DNA of 64,000 bases from Merdibacter sp965119685 (lineage in GTDB: Bacteria > Bacillota_I > Bacilli_A > Erysipelotrichales > Erysipelotrichaceae), in contig OZ221971.1 of NCBI GenBank assembly GCA_965119685.1, positions 992,001 through 1,056,000 on the forward strand, in the 5' to 3' direction. Of the stretch, positions 50,292 to 60,594 are shown one piece after another (position 1 is the first letter of the stretch; each line of letters starts with the position of its first letter). A program made the position numbers and the translations under genes. Below the pieces are notes generated by a model, which was given only the letters and a program-made list of their open reading frames with translations, ran no database searches and was not told the DNA's origin.

Positions 50292-53200
50292 ATGAAATTG
50301 GAGATCATCGATTTTATCCATAGGCTGCATTTGGATGAGGAGTGCCTCGCTTGGTTTGAGGGCGGTTCTTTCTCCATGCAGCCGATTTATCACCGTCAGC
50401 GCAATGAGCTGGAGCTGCGGCTTCATTTGCACAAGGTGCTGCCCTACCATGTCTATCACCGGCTGCTCGCAAAGCTGCATACGACGCTGCGGGTAAAGAT
50501 CGCCCTGACGATAGAGACACAGGAGGGCAGTGTGTCGGTGATGGATCTGTTGGACTATGTTCAGCATCTCAGTGAACGCAGCGTTAAGGCACGCGCATTT
50601 GCGCAGATCATGCCTACCATTCATGAAGGCGTGATTCTCTATCAGGTGAAAGATCCCGCTCAGCAGGAACGGCTGCTGGCAGAGCTGCCGCTGTTAAAGT
50701 CGTTTTTATCAGATGCCGGCATTACGATGGATATTCAGATTGCGCAGCTGAGTGTACAAGAGCAGGTGCCCTCTTTCAAATGCGAGGGAAAAGCGGCCAA
50801 TGAGCGAGTACCTCAGCCAGCTGTAAACAACGCCTCGCCGGCGGGGAACGGCTATCGGCGCCGCAAGGTGAACGTGAAGGAATATGTGCCGGTGGACATC
50901 CGTGATTTGCAAGACGGCATGTCTAACGTAAAAATCCGCGGGCACATCTTTCAAAGCGAAATCACGACCTTTAAAAACGGCAAGTGCTTACAGACGCTGT
51001 ACATCAGCGACGACGACGATGCGATCATCATGAAGCGCTTTGAGCGCGGTGCGATGACGAAAGAGGCGCTTGCCGAAATCAAAGAGGGCGACTATGTGGA
51101 GGCGTACGGGCAGGCCGCCATGGACTCCTATCTCTCGGATCTGGTCTTCATGCCCAATCTCATCGAAAAGCGCGAGACCCCTGTGCGTGTGGATAAAGCG
51201 AAAGAAAAGCGTGTAGAGCTGCATGTGCATTCCAACTTTTCAGAGATGGATGGGGTCTGTGATATTTCGCAGTTCATCAAGACGGCGGATGAGTGGGGAA
51301 TGGATGCGATCGCCTGTACCGATCATTTGGTGGTGCAGGCTTTCCCGATTGCACAGGCAACCCTTGCCGCGGTGAATAAAAAGCGTGAGACGCCGATGAA
51401 GATGCTCTATGGCGTAGAGATGAACATGGTCGATCCCGATTTACAAATCGTCTATCATCCCGACGATACGATCTTGGAGGAAGGAACTTACTGCGTCTTT
51501 GACTTGGAGACGACCGGCTTGAGCGCCCGCTATGACCACATCATCGAGTTTGGCGGCGTCATCGTCGAAAACCGTACCTGCGTCAAAAGCTTGCAGCTGT
51601 TTGTGCGCCCGCCCCATGAGCTCAGCGCCTTTACGACCAATCTGACCGGAATCACCGACATGGACGTCAAGGATGCGCAGACCTTTGAGGAATGTATCGA
51701 TCAGATTTTGGAGTTCATCGGTGATCATGTGCTGGTGGCACATAACGCTTCCTTTGACTTTTCTTTCCTCAACAGCGCGCTGCGCCGCATCGGCAGAGAG
51801 CCGCTGCACAATCCGGTGATTGATACGCTGGATCTGGCCCGCAGCCTGCAAAGCGAGCGTAAGTCCTATACCTTAGGCGCCATCGCCCGCTCCTATGGCA
51901 TCCCCTACGATCAGGAAGTCGCCCACCGCGCCGACTATGATGCGGACGTGCTTGCCCAGACCTTTCTGCATATGCTCAACGAGCTGCGCGACATCTCTAC
52001 GCTGAATGAATTGCAGGCGCGGCAAAATCCCGAGGGTTTTAAGAAGGTGCGCACCAAGCATGTCATCGTGCTCGCTCGCAACCAAGCCGGGCTGAAGGAG
52101 CTTTTTGAGCTGATCACGCTGAGTCATACGACCTATCTTGCCTATAACGGGAAAACCGCGCTCTCCGGTGTGGCAGAGCCGCGCATTCCCCGCATGGAGA
52201 TTGAAAAACGGCGCATGAACGGCAATTTGCTCATCGGCTCCGCCTGTGCAAACGGCGAAGTGTTTGAAATGGCACAGACGCGGGATGCGGACGCCTTGGG
52301 CGAGGTGATGCGCTTCTACGACTATATCGAGCTGCAGCCCCTTGCCAACTACCAGTATTTGATCGACCGCAATTCGATCATCGATCAAGAGCGCCTCAAG
52401 GAAATTCTGCGTGGCATCATCGAAAAGGCCGACGATCTGGGCAAGGTGATCGTCGCCACCAGCGATGCCCATTATGTGCATCCCAATCAAAAACGCATCC
52501 GCGATATTTACATCAATTCGCAGGCGATCGGCGGACAGCGCCATCCGCTCTATATTTACAATCAGGAGAAACGCCACAAGTCGCATGCGCCCGATCAGCA
52601 TCTGCGCACCACGGACGAGATGCTCGAGGAATTCGCCTGGCTGAAAGAGCGCGCGTATGAATTCGTCATCACCAATCCCCGCCGCATCGTTGATCAGATC
52701 GACGTCATCTACCCGGTGAAGGATAAGCTCTATCCTCCGGATATTGAGGGCTCCGATCAAAAGCTGCGCGATATTTGCTTTGCGAACGCCTATAAAAAAT
52801 ATGGAAATCCCCTGCCGGAAATCGTCGAGCAGCGGCTGAACCGCGAGCTGGATGCGATCATCGGCGCAGGCTACTACGTCGTCTACTACATCTCCCATCT
52901 GCTGGTGAAAAAAAGTCTCGACGACGGCTATCTGGTCGGCAGCCGGGGTTCGGTCGGCTCCAGCTTTGTCGCGACGATGTCCGAGATCACCGAGGTCAAT
53001 CCGTTAGCTCCTCACTACGTTTGTCCAAACTGCAAATATTCCCATTTCTATACGGATGGCAGCGTGCTCAACGGTTTCGATTTGCCGGATAAAAAATGTC
53101 CGAAGTGCGGTACGATCATGCGCGGCGACGGACAGGATATTCCCTTTGAGACCTTCCTTGGCTTTGAAGGGGATAAGGTTCCGGATATTGACCTGAACTT

Positions 53201-54635
53201 CTCCGGCGATTATCAGCCGCGGGCGCATGCGTACACGAAAGAGGTGTTTGGCGACGAGCATGTCTTTCGTGCGGGAACGGTGGGAACGGTACAGACGCAG
53301 ACCGCCTTTGGCTACATCAAAGGCTATGAGGAAGCGATGGGGATTGAGGGTTCCATGCGCAATCCCAAGCGTGTCGACCTAGCGAAGCTGTGCGAGGGCG
53401 TCAAGCGCACGACCGGCCAGCATCCCGGCGGCATCGTCGTCGTTCCACTCGACATGGATGTCCACGACTTCACCCCGGTGCAATACCCTGCCAACAATCC
53501 GTTTGCGGACTGGAAGACGACCCACTTCGATTTCCATCAGATTCATGACAATATTCTGAAATTCGATATTCTGGGACATGTCGATCCGACGGCGATGAAG
53601 ATGCTGGAGCGCATGAGCGGTATCGACGTGCGCACGATTCCGATGAACGACCCCGAAACGATGAGCATTTTCTCCGGTGTAGATGCGCTCAACATCGATA
53701 CCAGCAAGAATACCGAGACCACCGGCGCGGCCGGACTGCCGGAGTATGGCACACCGTTTGTGCGGGGCATTCTGGAATTGACCCGTCCGACGACCTTTGA
53801 CGAGCTTTTGAAGATCTCCGGATTGAGCCATGGCACCGACGTCTGGCTGGGAAACGCCAAGGATCTCATCGATAACGGCATCTGTACGCTGAAAAGCGTT
53901 ATCGGCTGCCGTGATGACATCATGGTGTATCTCTTGCACAAGGGCATGAAGCCAAAGCTCGCCTTTACGATCATGGAATCTGTCCGTAAAGGAAAAGGGC
54001 TGAAAGATGAATGGATTACGGAGATGAAAGCCAGCGGCGTGGAGGACTGGTATATCGAGTCCTGCAAGAAGATCAAATACATGTTCCCTAAGGCGCATGC
54101 CGTCGCCTATGTCATGATGGCGATACGCATCGCATGGTTTAAGGTACACATGCCGCTCATCTACTATTGCATGTTTTTCTCCATTCGCTGCGACGCCTAT
54201 GATATTGAGACGATGATCAAAGGCGAGGCGAGCATCCGTCAGCGCATGGCACAGATACAGGAGCTCACCCGTAGCAGCGATCGAAACGTAAAGCCGACCA
54301 AGAAGGATTTAGACACCTTTTCTACGCTGGAGCTGGCGCTGGAGATGGTCTTGCGCGGCTACCACTTCTCCAATATCGATATTAACCGCTCTTCCGCCAA
54401 GGAATTCATTGTGAACAGCGAAGAAAAGAACGCGATCATCCCGCCATTTACCAGTATCGACGGTTTGGGGGAGAGCGTTGCCGATTCGATTGTCAAAGCG
54501 CGTGAGGAAGCGCCGTTTCTGTCCAAGGAGGATTTGCTGAAACGCACCTCGCTGAGCACCTCGCTGCTGAAAAAGCTCGATGCGTTAGGAGCGCTTTGCG
54601 ATTTGCAGGAAGAAAACCAGCTGTCACTGTTTTAG
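50292..54635 (+). CDS. polC: DNA polymerase III alpha subunit, gram-positive PolC type
   Basis: This replicative polymerase has 1447 residues. The N-terminal domain leads to an OB fold (about 210-305, MSNVKIRGHIFQSE). The PHP domain starts HVHSNFSEMDGV and is interrupted by the DEDD proofreading exonuclease (CVFDLETTGLSARYDH, AHNASFDFSFL). PHP resumes with ATSDAHYVHP. A zinc-binding CPNC...CPKC segment precedes the palm, with PDIDLNFSGDYQPRAH and TTGQHPGG. The C-terminus ends with a helix-hairpin-helix region (SIDGLGESVADSIV). ATG 50292 is chosen with GAGGA upstream. No frameshift is seen. Confidence 0.98.
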   Translation: MKLEIIDFIHRLHLDEECLAWFEGGSFSMQPIYHRQRNELELRLHLHKVLPYHVYHRLLAKLHTTLRVKIALTIETQEGSVSVMDLLDYVQHLSERSVKARAFAQIMPTIHEGVILYQVKDPAQQERLLAELPLLKSFLSDAGITMDIQIAQLSVQEQVPSFKCEGKAANERVPQPAVNNASPAGNGYRRRKVNVKEYVPVDIRDLQDGMSNVKIRGHIFQSEITTFKNGKCLQTLYISDDDDAIIMKRFERGAMTKEALAEIKEGDYVEAYGQAAMDSYLSDLVFMPNLIEKRETPVRVDKAKEKRVELHVHSNFSEMDGVCDISQFIKTADEWGMDAIACTDHLVVQAFPIAQATLAAVNKKRETPMKMLYGVEMNMVDPDLQIVYHPDDTILEEGTYCVFDLETTGLSARYDHIIEFGGVIVENRTCVKSLQLFVRPPHELSAFTTNLTGITDMDVKDAQTFEECIDQILEFIGDHVLVAHNASFDFSFLNSALRRIGREPLHNPVIDTLDLARSLQSERKSYTLGAIARSYGIPYDQEVAHRADYDADVLAQTFLHMLNELRDISTLNELQARQNPEGFKKVRTKHVIVLARNQAGLKELFELITLSHTTYLAYNGKTALSGVAEPRIPRMEIEKRRMNGNLLIGSACANGEVFEMAQTRDADALGEVMRFYDYIELQPLANYQYLIDRNSIIDQERLKEILRGIIEKADDLGKVIVATSDAHYVHPNQKRIRDIYINSQAIGGQRHPLYIYNQEKRHKSHAPDQHLRTTDEMLEEFAWLKERAYEFVITNPRRIVDQIDVIYPVKDKLYPPDIEGSDQKLRDICFANAYKKYGNPLPEIVEQRLNRELDAIIGAGYYVVYYISHLLVKKSLDDGYLVGSRGSVGSSFVATMSEITEVNPLAPHYVCPNCKYSHFYTDGSVLNGFDLPDKKCPKCGTIMRGDGQDIPFETFLGFEGDKVPDIDLNFSGDYQPRAHAYTKEVFGDEHVFRAGTVGTVQTQTAFGYIKGYEEAMGIEGSMRNPKRVDLAKLCEGVKRTTGQHPGGIVVVPLDMDVHDFTPVQYPANNPFADWKTTHFDFHQIHDNILKFDILGHVDPTAMKMLERMSGIDVRTIPMNDPETMSIFSGVDALNIDTSKNTETTGAAGLPEYGTPFVRGILELTRPTTFDELLKISGLSHGTDVWLGNAKDLIDNGICTLKSVIGCRDDIMVYLLHKGMKPKLAFTIMESVRKGKGLKDEWITEMKASGVEDWYIESCKKIKYMFPKAHAVAYVMMAIRIAWFKVHMPLIYYCMFFSIRCDAYDIETMIKGEASIRQRMAQIQELTRSSDRNVKPTKKDLDTFSTLELALEMVLRGYHFSNIDINRSSAKEFIVNSEEKNAIIPPFTSIDGLGESVADSIVKAREEAPFLSKEDLLKRTSLSTSLLKKLDALGALCDLQEENQLSLF

Positions 54636-54711
54636 CCGGTTTCTTTCGGTGAGAAGGCGATGATAGATAGGAAAGCGTAAAAGAAAACAGAGAATCAAAG
54701 CTTTTTGAGAA

Positions 54712-54735
54712 AGGCGGCGTAAAGCCGTCTTTTTT
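54712..54735 (+). terminator. Terminator of polC
   Basis: AGGCGGC (54712-54718) pairs with GCCGTCT (54724-54730), followed by five T. Confidence 0.85.
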
Positions 54736-55220
54736 GTAAGTGCTGTGGTGCCTTTCGTTTCACGTGCTTGTTTTTTCTTTGGTGAATCGCAGAAGCTGTA
54801 GCAGGGGTGGAAATATGAAAAAAGAATGCGAAGCGCATCGCTGTGGCTGATCGCTTTTTGAGATAAAACCGAAGACTTTTCAAACGATCAAAAAGAAGCG
54901 GATAACAATGCTGTTGTCTCTTGCAAGCGTTACGGTGCATGAGATGGCTTATCGCTTTTCCTAATGCTAGCATGCTGTACTTTTGCCATAGGCGAACAGA
55001 TGCCGCGGCAAATGAAATAAAAGCGACGGGAACAGGGAAACATGTGTTTGCTAGGAGGCAGAGAATTGCAGTGTGGATGACAGCCCTTACGTTTTCCATG
55101 CTTTTTCACACCGTCGGACGCTCATCCCACAAAAAGGCAGAAAACCCTGAAAAGAAAGGAAAAACAGCTGTACTTTCGCTTTGGAATTATCTATAATGGT
55201 ACAGAAAAGGGAGTGGAACA
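54736..55220. other. Intergenic region, no convincing gene
   Basis: A 134-codon minus-strand frame overlaps the polC terminator and looks random. A TATAAT at 55192-55197 is the probable -10 of the permease gene. Confidence 0.5.
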
Positions 55221-56777
55221 ATGGAATTTGGGATGTTTCTGCTGGGGCTGAGTCCGATCTTGTGGATGATTGTCGCCCTGTGCGGATGTAAGATGGCCGG
55301 CTATAAGGCGAGCTTTGCGGCGATGGTGCTGGCGGCGATCCTTGCGATCACCGTATGGAAGCTGCCTTTGATCGATACGGCAAGTGCGGCGCTGGAGGGG
55401 TTTGCGATGGCGGCATGGCCGATCATCTTGGTCATCATTGCGGCGGTATTTTTATACAATCTCTCTCTGCACACCAAAAAGATGGAGACCATCAAGCAGA
55501 TGATCACCGGCGTTTCCAGCGATAAGCGCATCTTGGTGCTGCTCATCGGCTGGTGCTTTGGCGGCTTTATGGAGGGTATGGCCGGTTTTGGCACTGCGAT
55601 TGCGATTCCGGCGGGGATGTTAGCCGGACTGGGATTTCCTCCACTGTTAGCCTGTCTGGTCTGTTTGGTGGCAAACGGTACGCCGACCCCGTTTGGCTCG
55701 ATCGGCATTCCGACGGTGACGTTAGCCAACTTGGTCAATCTGGATAACGCGGCACTGGCGTTTACCGAAACATTGCAGCTGGCGCCGTTAATGATTCTCT
55801 CGCCGTTTTTGATGGTGATGATTACCGGCAAGGGAGTCAAGGCGTTAAAAGGGGTTTTTGGCATCACGCTGATCTCGGCGCTATCCTTCGTGCTGCCGCA
55901 GCTGGCGGTGACTTATTTTGTCGGCAGTGAATTGGCCGTTGTCGTCGGTTCGATCTGTTCCTTGCTGCTGACGATCGCCGCTGCGCTCTATCATGAAAAG
56001 CATGCCGCTGCGTCTTCTCCTTATCAGATGGAGATACCGCCTGCACAGCCGATCAGCGCAAAGGATGCCTTTGCCGCATGGTCTCCGTTTATCTTCGTCT
56101 TCCTCTTCCTGCTTGTCACCAGCAAGCTTGTTGCGCCGATCAACGCCTTTTTCAACCAGTTTGCGACCTCTGTGCAGATCTACACAGGTGCGGGCGGAAC
56201 CCCTTATACGTTTACATGGATTAACACGCCGGGCATTTGGATTTTATTGTCTGCCATCATCGGCGGCTTTATTCAGGGCGCGTCTGTTTCCGGCATGCTG
56301 CGTGTGCTGAAAGCGACGCTGGTACAGATGTCCAAGACGATGGTGACGATGCTGTGCGTGCTCGCAACGGCGAAGATCATGGGATACAGCGGAATGATCG
56401 CCAGCATTGCCAACATGTTTGTGCTGACGCTGGGCGCATTGTATCCGTTAGCCGCTCCGCTGATCGGGGGTCTGGGTACGTTTGTAACAGGCAGCGGTAC
56501 CAGCTCTTCCGTCTTGTTTGGCAACGTGCAGATGCAGGCGGCGAATGCGATCGGCGCCAATCCGTATTGGATGGTGGCGCTCAACAGCTTAGGGGTTGCC
56601 GTCGGCAAGATGATGGCACCGCAAAGCCTGGCGATCGGATTAGTGGCGGTCAACGAAAGCGGCAAGGACGGGGAGCTGCTCAAACGCGTATTCCCGTATG
56701 CCTTGCTGTATTTGCTGGTGATGGCAGTCATCGCTTATTTCGGTATGGGGTTATTTGCGATGCTGGGCATCGGTTAG
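55221..56777 (+). CDS. L-lactate permease family transporter
   Basis: The 518-residue membrane protein has about 13 helices. The family landmarks are the IGWCFGGFMEGMAGFGTAIAIPAG core spanning about residues 111-134, ANGTPTPFGSIGIPTVTLAN and, near the end, GTFVTGSGTSSSVLFGNVQ. LctP/LldP proteins import L-lactate or glycolate with protons. No lactate dehydrogenase gene adjoins it, so the exact substrate is open. AAAGGGAGTGG gives the RBS. Confidence 0.92.
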   Translation: MEFGMFLLGLSPILWMIVALCGCKMAGYKASFAAMVLAAILAITVWKLPLIDTASAALEGFAMAAWPIILVIIAAVFLYNLSLHTKKMETIKQMITGVSSDKRILVLLIGWCFGGFMEGMAGFGTAIAIPAGMLAGLGFPPLLACLVCLVANGTPTPFGSIGIPTVTLANLVNLDNAALAFTETLQLAPLMILSPFLMVMITGKGVKALKGVFGITLISALSFVLPQLAVTYFVGSELAVVVGSICSLLLTIAAALYHEKHAAASSPYQMEIPPAQPISAKDAFAAWSPFIFVFLFLLVTSKLVAPINAFFNQFATSVQIYTGAGGTPYTFTWINTPGIWILLSAIIGGFIQGASVSGMLRVLKATLVQMSKTMVTMLCVLATAKIMGYSGMIASIANMFVLTLGALYPLAAPLIGGLGTFVTGSGTSSSVLFGNVQMQAANAIGANPYWMVALNSLGVAVGKMMAPQSLAIGLVAVNESGKDGELLKRVFPYALLYLLVMAVIAYFGMGLFAMLGIG

Positions 56778-56806
56778 CACAGGCCGGTTTAGTTTAGCGA
56801 ATACAC

Positions 56807-56838
56807 AATCCTTCGTTCTCAAAGCGGGGGATTTTTTT
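56807..56838 (+). terminator. Terminator of the lactate-permease gene
   Basis: AATCCTTCG (56807-56815) pairs with CGGGGGATT (56825-56833), including two G-U pairs, followed by T. Confidence 0.75.
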
Positions 56839-57268
56839 ATATCGGTGTCTGTCAGTGATTGATGGATCATGTGTGTACGCCCTTATAGTTTCTTCCTGGC
56901 TTTGTTTTGCATCCAAAAAGAAGAAAGAAAGCGTTTTATTATTTATGAAATATGGTAAAATAGGACTGTCGAGCCATAGTAAATAAAAGAGGAAAAGGGC
57001 AGTTTGCCGGAGTGCTCTGGTAATCGCAGATGGTAAGCTGCTGTATCCCTGCAAGGGCGACGTATTTATAAAGAGCGTTTTTCCCTTTCGTTATTTTTTT
57101 GCTTGAATCACCGCATTTGTCAGAATGCGCCTTTGGGAATATGCTTGGATGCATCAGGAAAAATCACTCTTGTGCGATGTGTGCATCATGAGCGGCGGAT
57201 AATCCTGTGTGATGAAACGGATGGCTCAAATCATAAACTGAATCGGTGATGAGAGAGGATGATATAGT
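56839..57268 (+). other. Leader region of the GH13 gene with possible RNA structure
   Basis: A -10-like TAAAAT near 56956 would start an approximately 300-base leader. TAAATA (56980-56985) can pair with TATTTA (57063-57068), enclosing small hairpins such as CCCTGCAAGGG. A T-rich stretch follows at 57079-57110. No known riboswitch motif is recognised, and no ORF here is convincing. Confidence 0.35.
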
Positions 57269-58576
57269 ATGTGGGCGGAAAACAGTGTCTTTTATCAGAT
57301 TTACCCGCTGGGCTTTTGCGGAGCGCCGTATGCGAATGACAATGTGCCCTCTCACCGTATAAAAAAGGTGCTGGAGTGGATTGATCAGATGAAAAAGCTG
57401 CATGTGAGTGCCGTGTATTTCTCACCGGTTTTTGAGAGTGATACGCATGGCTACAATACCCGCGACTATCATCGCATCGACTGCCGTTTGGGAACGAATG
57501 ATGACTTTGCGCAGGTGTGCGCCGCACTGCATGAAAATGGAATCCGTGTGGTGCTTGACGGTGTGTTCAACCATGTCGGCCGCGGCTTTTGGGCGTTTGA
57601 GGATGTGAAAAAGCAAGGGCAGGCTTCCCCTTATTGTGATTGGTTTTATCTCGACTTTCAGCGGGACTCCAACGATCACGACGGATTCTGGTATGAAGGC
57701 TGGGAGGGAAACTATGATCTGGTGAAGCTGAATCTGGAAAATCCCGCTGTCGTCTCCTACCTCTTCGATGCGATCCGCGAGTGGGTGACACTGTACGATA
57801 TTGACGGCCTGCGCCTGGATGTCGCCTATTGTCTGCCGCCTTCCTTTTTAAAGCTGCTGCGCGCTTACTGCCGCCAGCTCAAAGCGGACTTCTTTTTGGT
57901 GGGCGAGCTGCTGCATGGGGATTACAACCGCTGGGTAAACGATGAGATGCTTGACAGCGCGACGAATTACGAATGTTATAAGGGACTGTACTCCAGCTTT
58001 AACTCACACAATCTCTTTGAGATCATGCATTCGCTGAAGCGTCAGTTCGGCCCTGAACAGTGGACGCTGTATCGGGGAAAGCATCTGTTGAACTTTGTCG
58101 ATAATCATGATGTTTCCCGTATCGCCAGCGTGTTGCAAGACACTCGCCATTTACCGCTCATTTACACATTGCTCTTTACGATGCCGGGCATCCCCTGCAT
58201 TTACTATGGCAGCGAATGGAATGCGACCGGCAGAAAGGAGGACGGTGATCCCGCTTTGCGTGTCTGCTTTGATCAGCCGTGCCGGAATGGGCTGAGCGAT
58301 TGGATCGCCAGGCTCTCTTTGGTGCATCAGCAGCAGCCTGCGCTGACACAGGGAGATTTTCATGATGTGCTGATCACCAATGAGCAATGCGCCTTTGAAC
58401 GTGCAAAGGATGATACACGCATCTGGACGATCATCAACGCGGCGGATCAGCCCTACTGTTTTCATGCACCGCAGGGAGTGACACAAGGATGGGATTTGCT
58501 TCGTGAGGAGACGATCTCGCTGACGCAGCTGCAAATGCCGCCGTTATCCGCCTATGTGGTGAAACTCATCGCTTAG
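57269..58576 (+). CDS. Alpha-amylase family protein (GH13), cytoplasmic
   Basis: The 435-residue protein has all four GH13 regions: DGVFNHVG (I), GLRLDVAY with the nucleophile Asp (II), LVGELLHG with the acid/base Glu (III) and FVDNHDVSR (IV). YFSPVFESDTHGYNTRDY lies near the N-terminus. There is no signal peptide and no N-terminal maltogenic-type domain, so it is a compact intracellular maltodextrin- or oligosaccharide-degrading enzyme. The specificity cannot be read from sequence alone. AGAGGATG is the upstream RBS. Confidence 0.9.
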   Translation: MWAENSVFYQIYPLGFCGAPYANDNVPSHRIKKVLEWIDQMKKLHVSAVYFSPVFESDTHGYNTRDYHRIDCRLGTNDDFAQVCAALHENGIRVVLDGVFNHVGRGFWAFEDVKKQGQASPYCDWFYLDFQRDSNDHDGFWYEGWEGNYDLVKLNLENPAVVSYLFDAIREWVTLYDIDGLRLDVAYCLPPSFLKLLRAYCRQLKADFFLVGELLHGDYNRWVNDEMLDSATNYECYKGLYSSFNSHNLFEIMHSLKRQFGPEQWTLYRGKHLLNFVDNHDVSRIASVLQDTRHLPLIYTLLFTMPGIPCIYYGSEWNATGRKEDGDPALRVCFDQPCRNGLSDWIARLSLVHQQQPALTQGDFHDVLITNEQCAFERAKDDTRIWTIINAADQPYCFHAPQGVTQGWDLLREETISLTQLQMPPLSAYVVKLIA

Positions 58577-58928
58577 CACGCAAAGAGGAGACAGACACAC
58601 GTTTTCACTTGTCCCTGCTTTGTTTGCATCGTCAACACGGCGGCGTTTCTCACCAAGATGGAAGAGAAATCAAGCAATAGGATGAAACCCTGTGAGGAAT
58701 CGCTGTTTTAATGAGAATGCCGGATTGTGCTTAGCTGCTATCCGGTTTTCTGTTCGATATTGATCGCAATATGACCGTGATGTTCGCTGTTGTTTTGGCA
58801 TACATTCGTCTGCTTGTCTGCGTGAAATCTGGTAATGTGCAGTCTGTGTTTCCCGCACGTAAGTTGTATTTGTGTTTTTTGCGGTGAGGTGATAGAGTAT
58901 GTTTAATAAGGAGAGGAGAGAGGAATTG
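58577..58928. other. Intergenic region, no convincing gene
   Basis: This contains the GH13 terminator (58718-58749) and then AT-rich leader sequence for the flavoprotein genes. Confidence 0.5.
58718..58749 (+). terminator. Terminator after the GH13 gene
   Basis: CCGGAT (58720-58725) pairs with ATCCGG (58740-58745), followed by TTTTC. It lies 140 bases past the stop codon. Confidence 0.6.
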
Positions 58929-59546
58929 ATGAAGGTTTTGATGATCAACGGCAGTCCGCGCCCGCAAGGGAATACCGCACTGGCGCTGAAAGAGATGGAG
59001 ACGGTATTTGTGGAAGCGGGCGTTGAGGTGACGAATGTGACGATCGCAGCACAGGTAGTGCGCGGCTGTATCGCCTGCGGGCAATGCCGTGAGAAAGGGC
59101 GTTGTGTCTTTGACGATCTGGTGAATCAATGTGCACCGCTTTTTGAGGAATGCGATGCGCTCGTCGTCGGTACTCCGGTTTACTATGCGTCGGCCAATGC
59201 GTCGTTAATCGCGCTGTTAGACCGTCTGTTTTACAGCACGCGCTTTGATAAGCGCATGAAAGTCGGCGCAGCTGTCTGTGTTGCCCGCCGCGGGGGATGC
59301 TCCGCAACCTTTGACGAGCTGAACAAATATTTTACCATCAGCGGAATGCCGATCGCATCCAGCCAGTATTGGAACAGCGTTCACGGCCGTTTGCCAAAAG
59401 AGGCCGCAGCGGACGATGAGGGAATGCAGACGATGCGCACGCTGGCGCACAATATCATATTTTTGATGCGCAGCATCGCACTGGGGAAAGAAGCGTATGG
59501 CCTGCCATTGAAGGAGCAGCCGGTATCTACGCATTTCATTCGTTGA
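58929..59546 (+). CDS. NAD(P)H-dependent iron-sulfur flavoprotein-like oxidoreductase
   Basis: The 205-residue flavodoxin-fold protein starts MKVLMINGSPRPQGNTALAL, the FMN phosphate loop. It carries the Cys cluster CIACGQCREKGRCVFDD typical of iron-sulfur flavoproteins and related reductases, then VVGTPVYYASANASLIALLDR. AGAGAGGA precedes ATG 58929; the open frame starts ten codons earlier without a good site. A flavin reductase gene follows 14 bases later. The substrate is unknown. Confidence 0.88.
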   Translation: MKVLMINGSPRPQGNTALALKEMETVFVEAGVEVTNVTIAAQVVRGCIACGQCREKGRCVFDDLVNQCAPLFEECDALVVGTPVYYASANASLIALLDRLFYSTRFDKRMKVGAAVCVARRGGCSATFDELNKYFTISGMPIASSQYWNSVHGRLPKEAAADDEGMQTMRTLAHNIIFLMRSIALGKEAYGLPLKEQPVSTHFIR

Positions 59547-59560
59547 GAGAGGAAAACAAT

Positions 59561-60121
59561 ATGAGAAAAGATTTTGGCGCAAAGCCCTATCTGTATCCGC
59601 AGCCGGTGTTGATTATCGGCTCTTATGACGAAAACGGTCATCCCGATGCGATGAACGCCGCATGGGGCGGTATCAGCGATACCGCGCAGATCACGATGTG
59701 CTTAAGCGCAGAGCACAAGACGGTGAAAAACATCCTGCAAAGCAAAGCGTTTACGATCAGCATGGCAACTGCCTCCCAGATGAGCGCCTGCGATTATGTC
59801 GGTATCGCTTCGGGCAATCAGGTGAGTGATAAACTAGCGAAAGCCGGCTGGCATACGACAAAAAGCGCGCATGTCAACGCGCCGCTCATCGATGAGCTGC
59901 CGATGGCTTTGGAGTGTACGCTGATCAGCTATGATGCGGATACTTGCTGCATGATCGGAAAGATCGTCAATGTCAGTGCCGAGGAATCCGTGCTGGATGC
60001 GCAGGGAACTATCGATCCTGACAAGCTGCGGCCGATCACCTTTGATCCCGTTCATCACACTTACCGCATGCTGGGAGAAATCGCAGGCAAAGCGTTTCAC
60101 GACGGACGCCGGCATCAGTGA
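59561..60121 (+). CDS. Flavin reductase family protein (FMN-binding split barrel)
   Basis: The 186-residue protein starts MRKDFGAKPYLYPQPVLIIG. NAAWGGISDTAQITMCLS and KNILQSKAFTISMA, then DYVGIASG, match the flavoredoxin/flavin-reductase split-barrel family. GAGAGAGGA is the RBS. Its placement directly after an NAD(P)H flavoprotein suggests electron transfer between the two or a common reductive reaction (inference). Co-transcription is likely, with a shared terminator. Confidence 0.88.
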   Translation: MRKDFGAKPYLYPQPVLIIGSYDENGHPDAMNAAWGGISDTAQITMCLSAEHKTVKNILQSKAFTISMATASQMSACDYVGIASGNQVSDKLAKAGWHTTKSAHVNAPLIDELPMALECTLISYDADTCCMIGKIVNVSAEESVLDAQGTIDPDKLRPITFDPVHHTYRMLGEIAGKAFHDGRRHQ

Positions 60122-60125
60122 CAGT

Positions 60126-60188
60126 AAAAACCGCTTGCACAGCCCTTCATTTGCCGATGGGAGGACAAGCTTGTCAAAGCGGTTTTTT
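60126..60188 (+). terminator. Terminator of the two flavoprotein genes
   Basis: AAAAACCGCTT (60126-60136) pairs with AAGCGGTTTTT (60177-60187). The enclosed 40 bases contain the palindrome GACAAGCTTGTC. Confidence 0.7.
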
Positions 60189-60312
60189 TACGGACAAACG
60201 TTTATGTTTAGCGCTAAAAAAGGAGATCGGCTGAAGCACATGGCATCATTCACATACACTGATTTGTGTGAGAGAGTCATCTGTGATATGATGAATGCGA
60301 AAAGAGGATTGC

Positions 60313-60579
60313 ATGGAGAAGATAGAGAGCTTTGCGCAGGCGTGTCAATATCTGAAAGAGGGGCGCATCGTCTGCTTTCAGGATCAACAGCGATGTACAT
60401 TTTGCGGCATGCGCAACGGGATGGTGCACATCTGCCATCCGCAGCTGCATTATGTCTGTTCTTTACAGGAGTTCCTTGCCGCTTTTGACAGGGAGACCTT
60501 TTATCTGTATGAAAAACAGACGCCCATGGAGATCAGCGAGGAAAAGGATGAGGAATATTATCGCTGGCAGCACAAATAA
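60313..60579 (+). CDS. Small Cys/His-containing protein of unknown function
   Basis: The 88-residue protein starts MEKIESFAQACQYLKEGR, with AGAGGA four bases upstream of the ATG. It has a compact Cys/His region, CTFCGMRNGMVHICHP followed by HYVC, which could bind a metal ion. Acidic residues dominate the end (EISEEKDEEYY). No family recognised. It is followed 15 bases later by another unknown gene, so the two form a small operon. Confidence 0.65.
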   Translation: MEKIESFAQACQYLKEGRIVCFQDQQRCTFCGMRNGMVHICHPQLHYVCSLQEFLAAFDRETFYLYEKQTPMEISEEKDEEYYRWQHK

Positions 60580-60594
60580 GAGGAGGAAGCGCTT

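Noticed and set aside
54695..55099. 134-codon minus-strand frame after polC
   Set aside because: Overlaps the polC terminator and has Arg/His/Cys-rich composition typical of non-coding frames.
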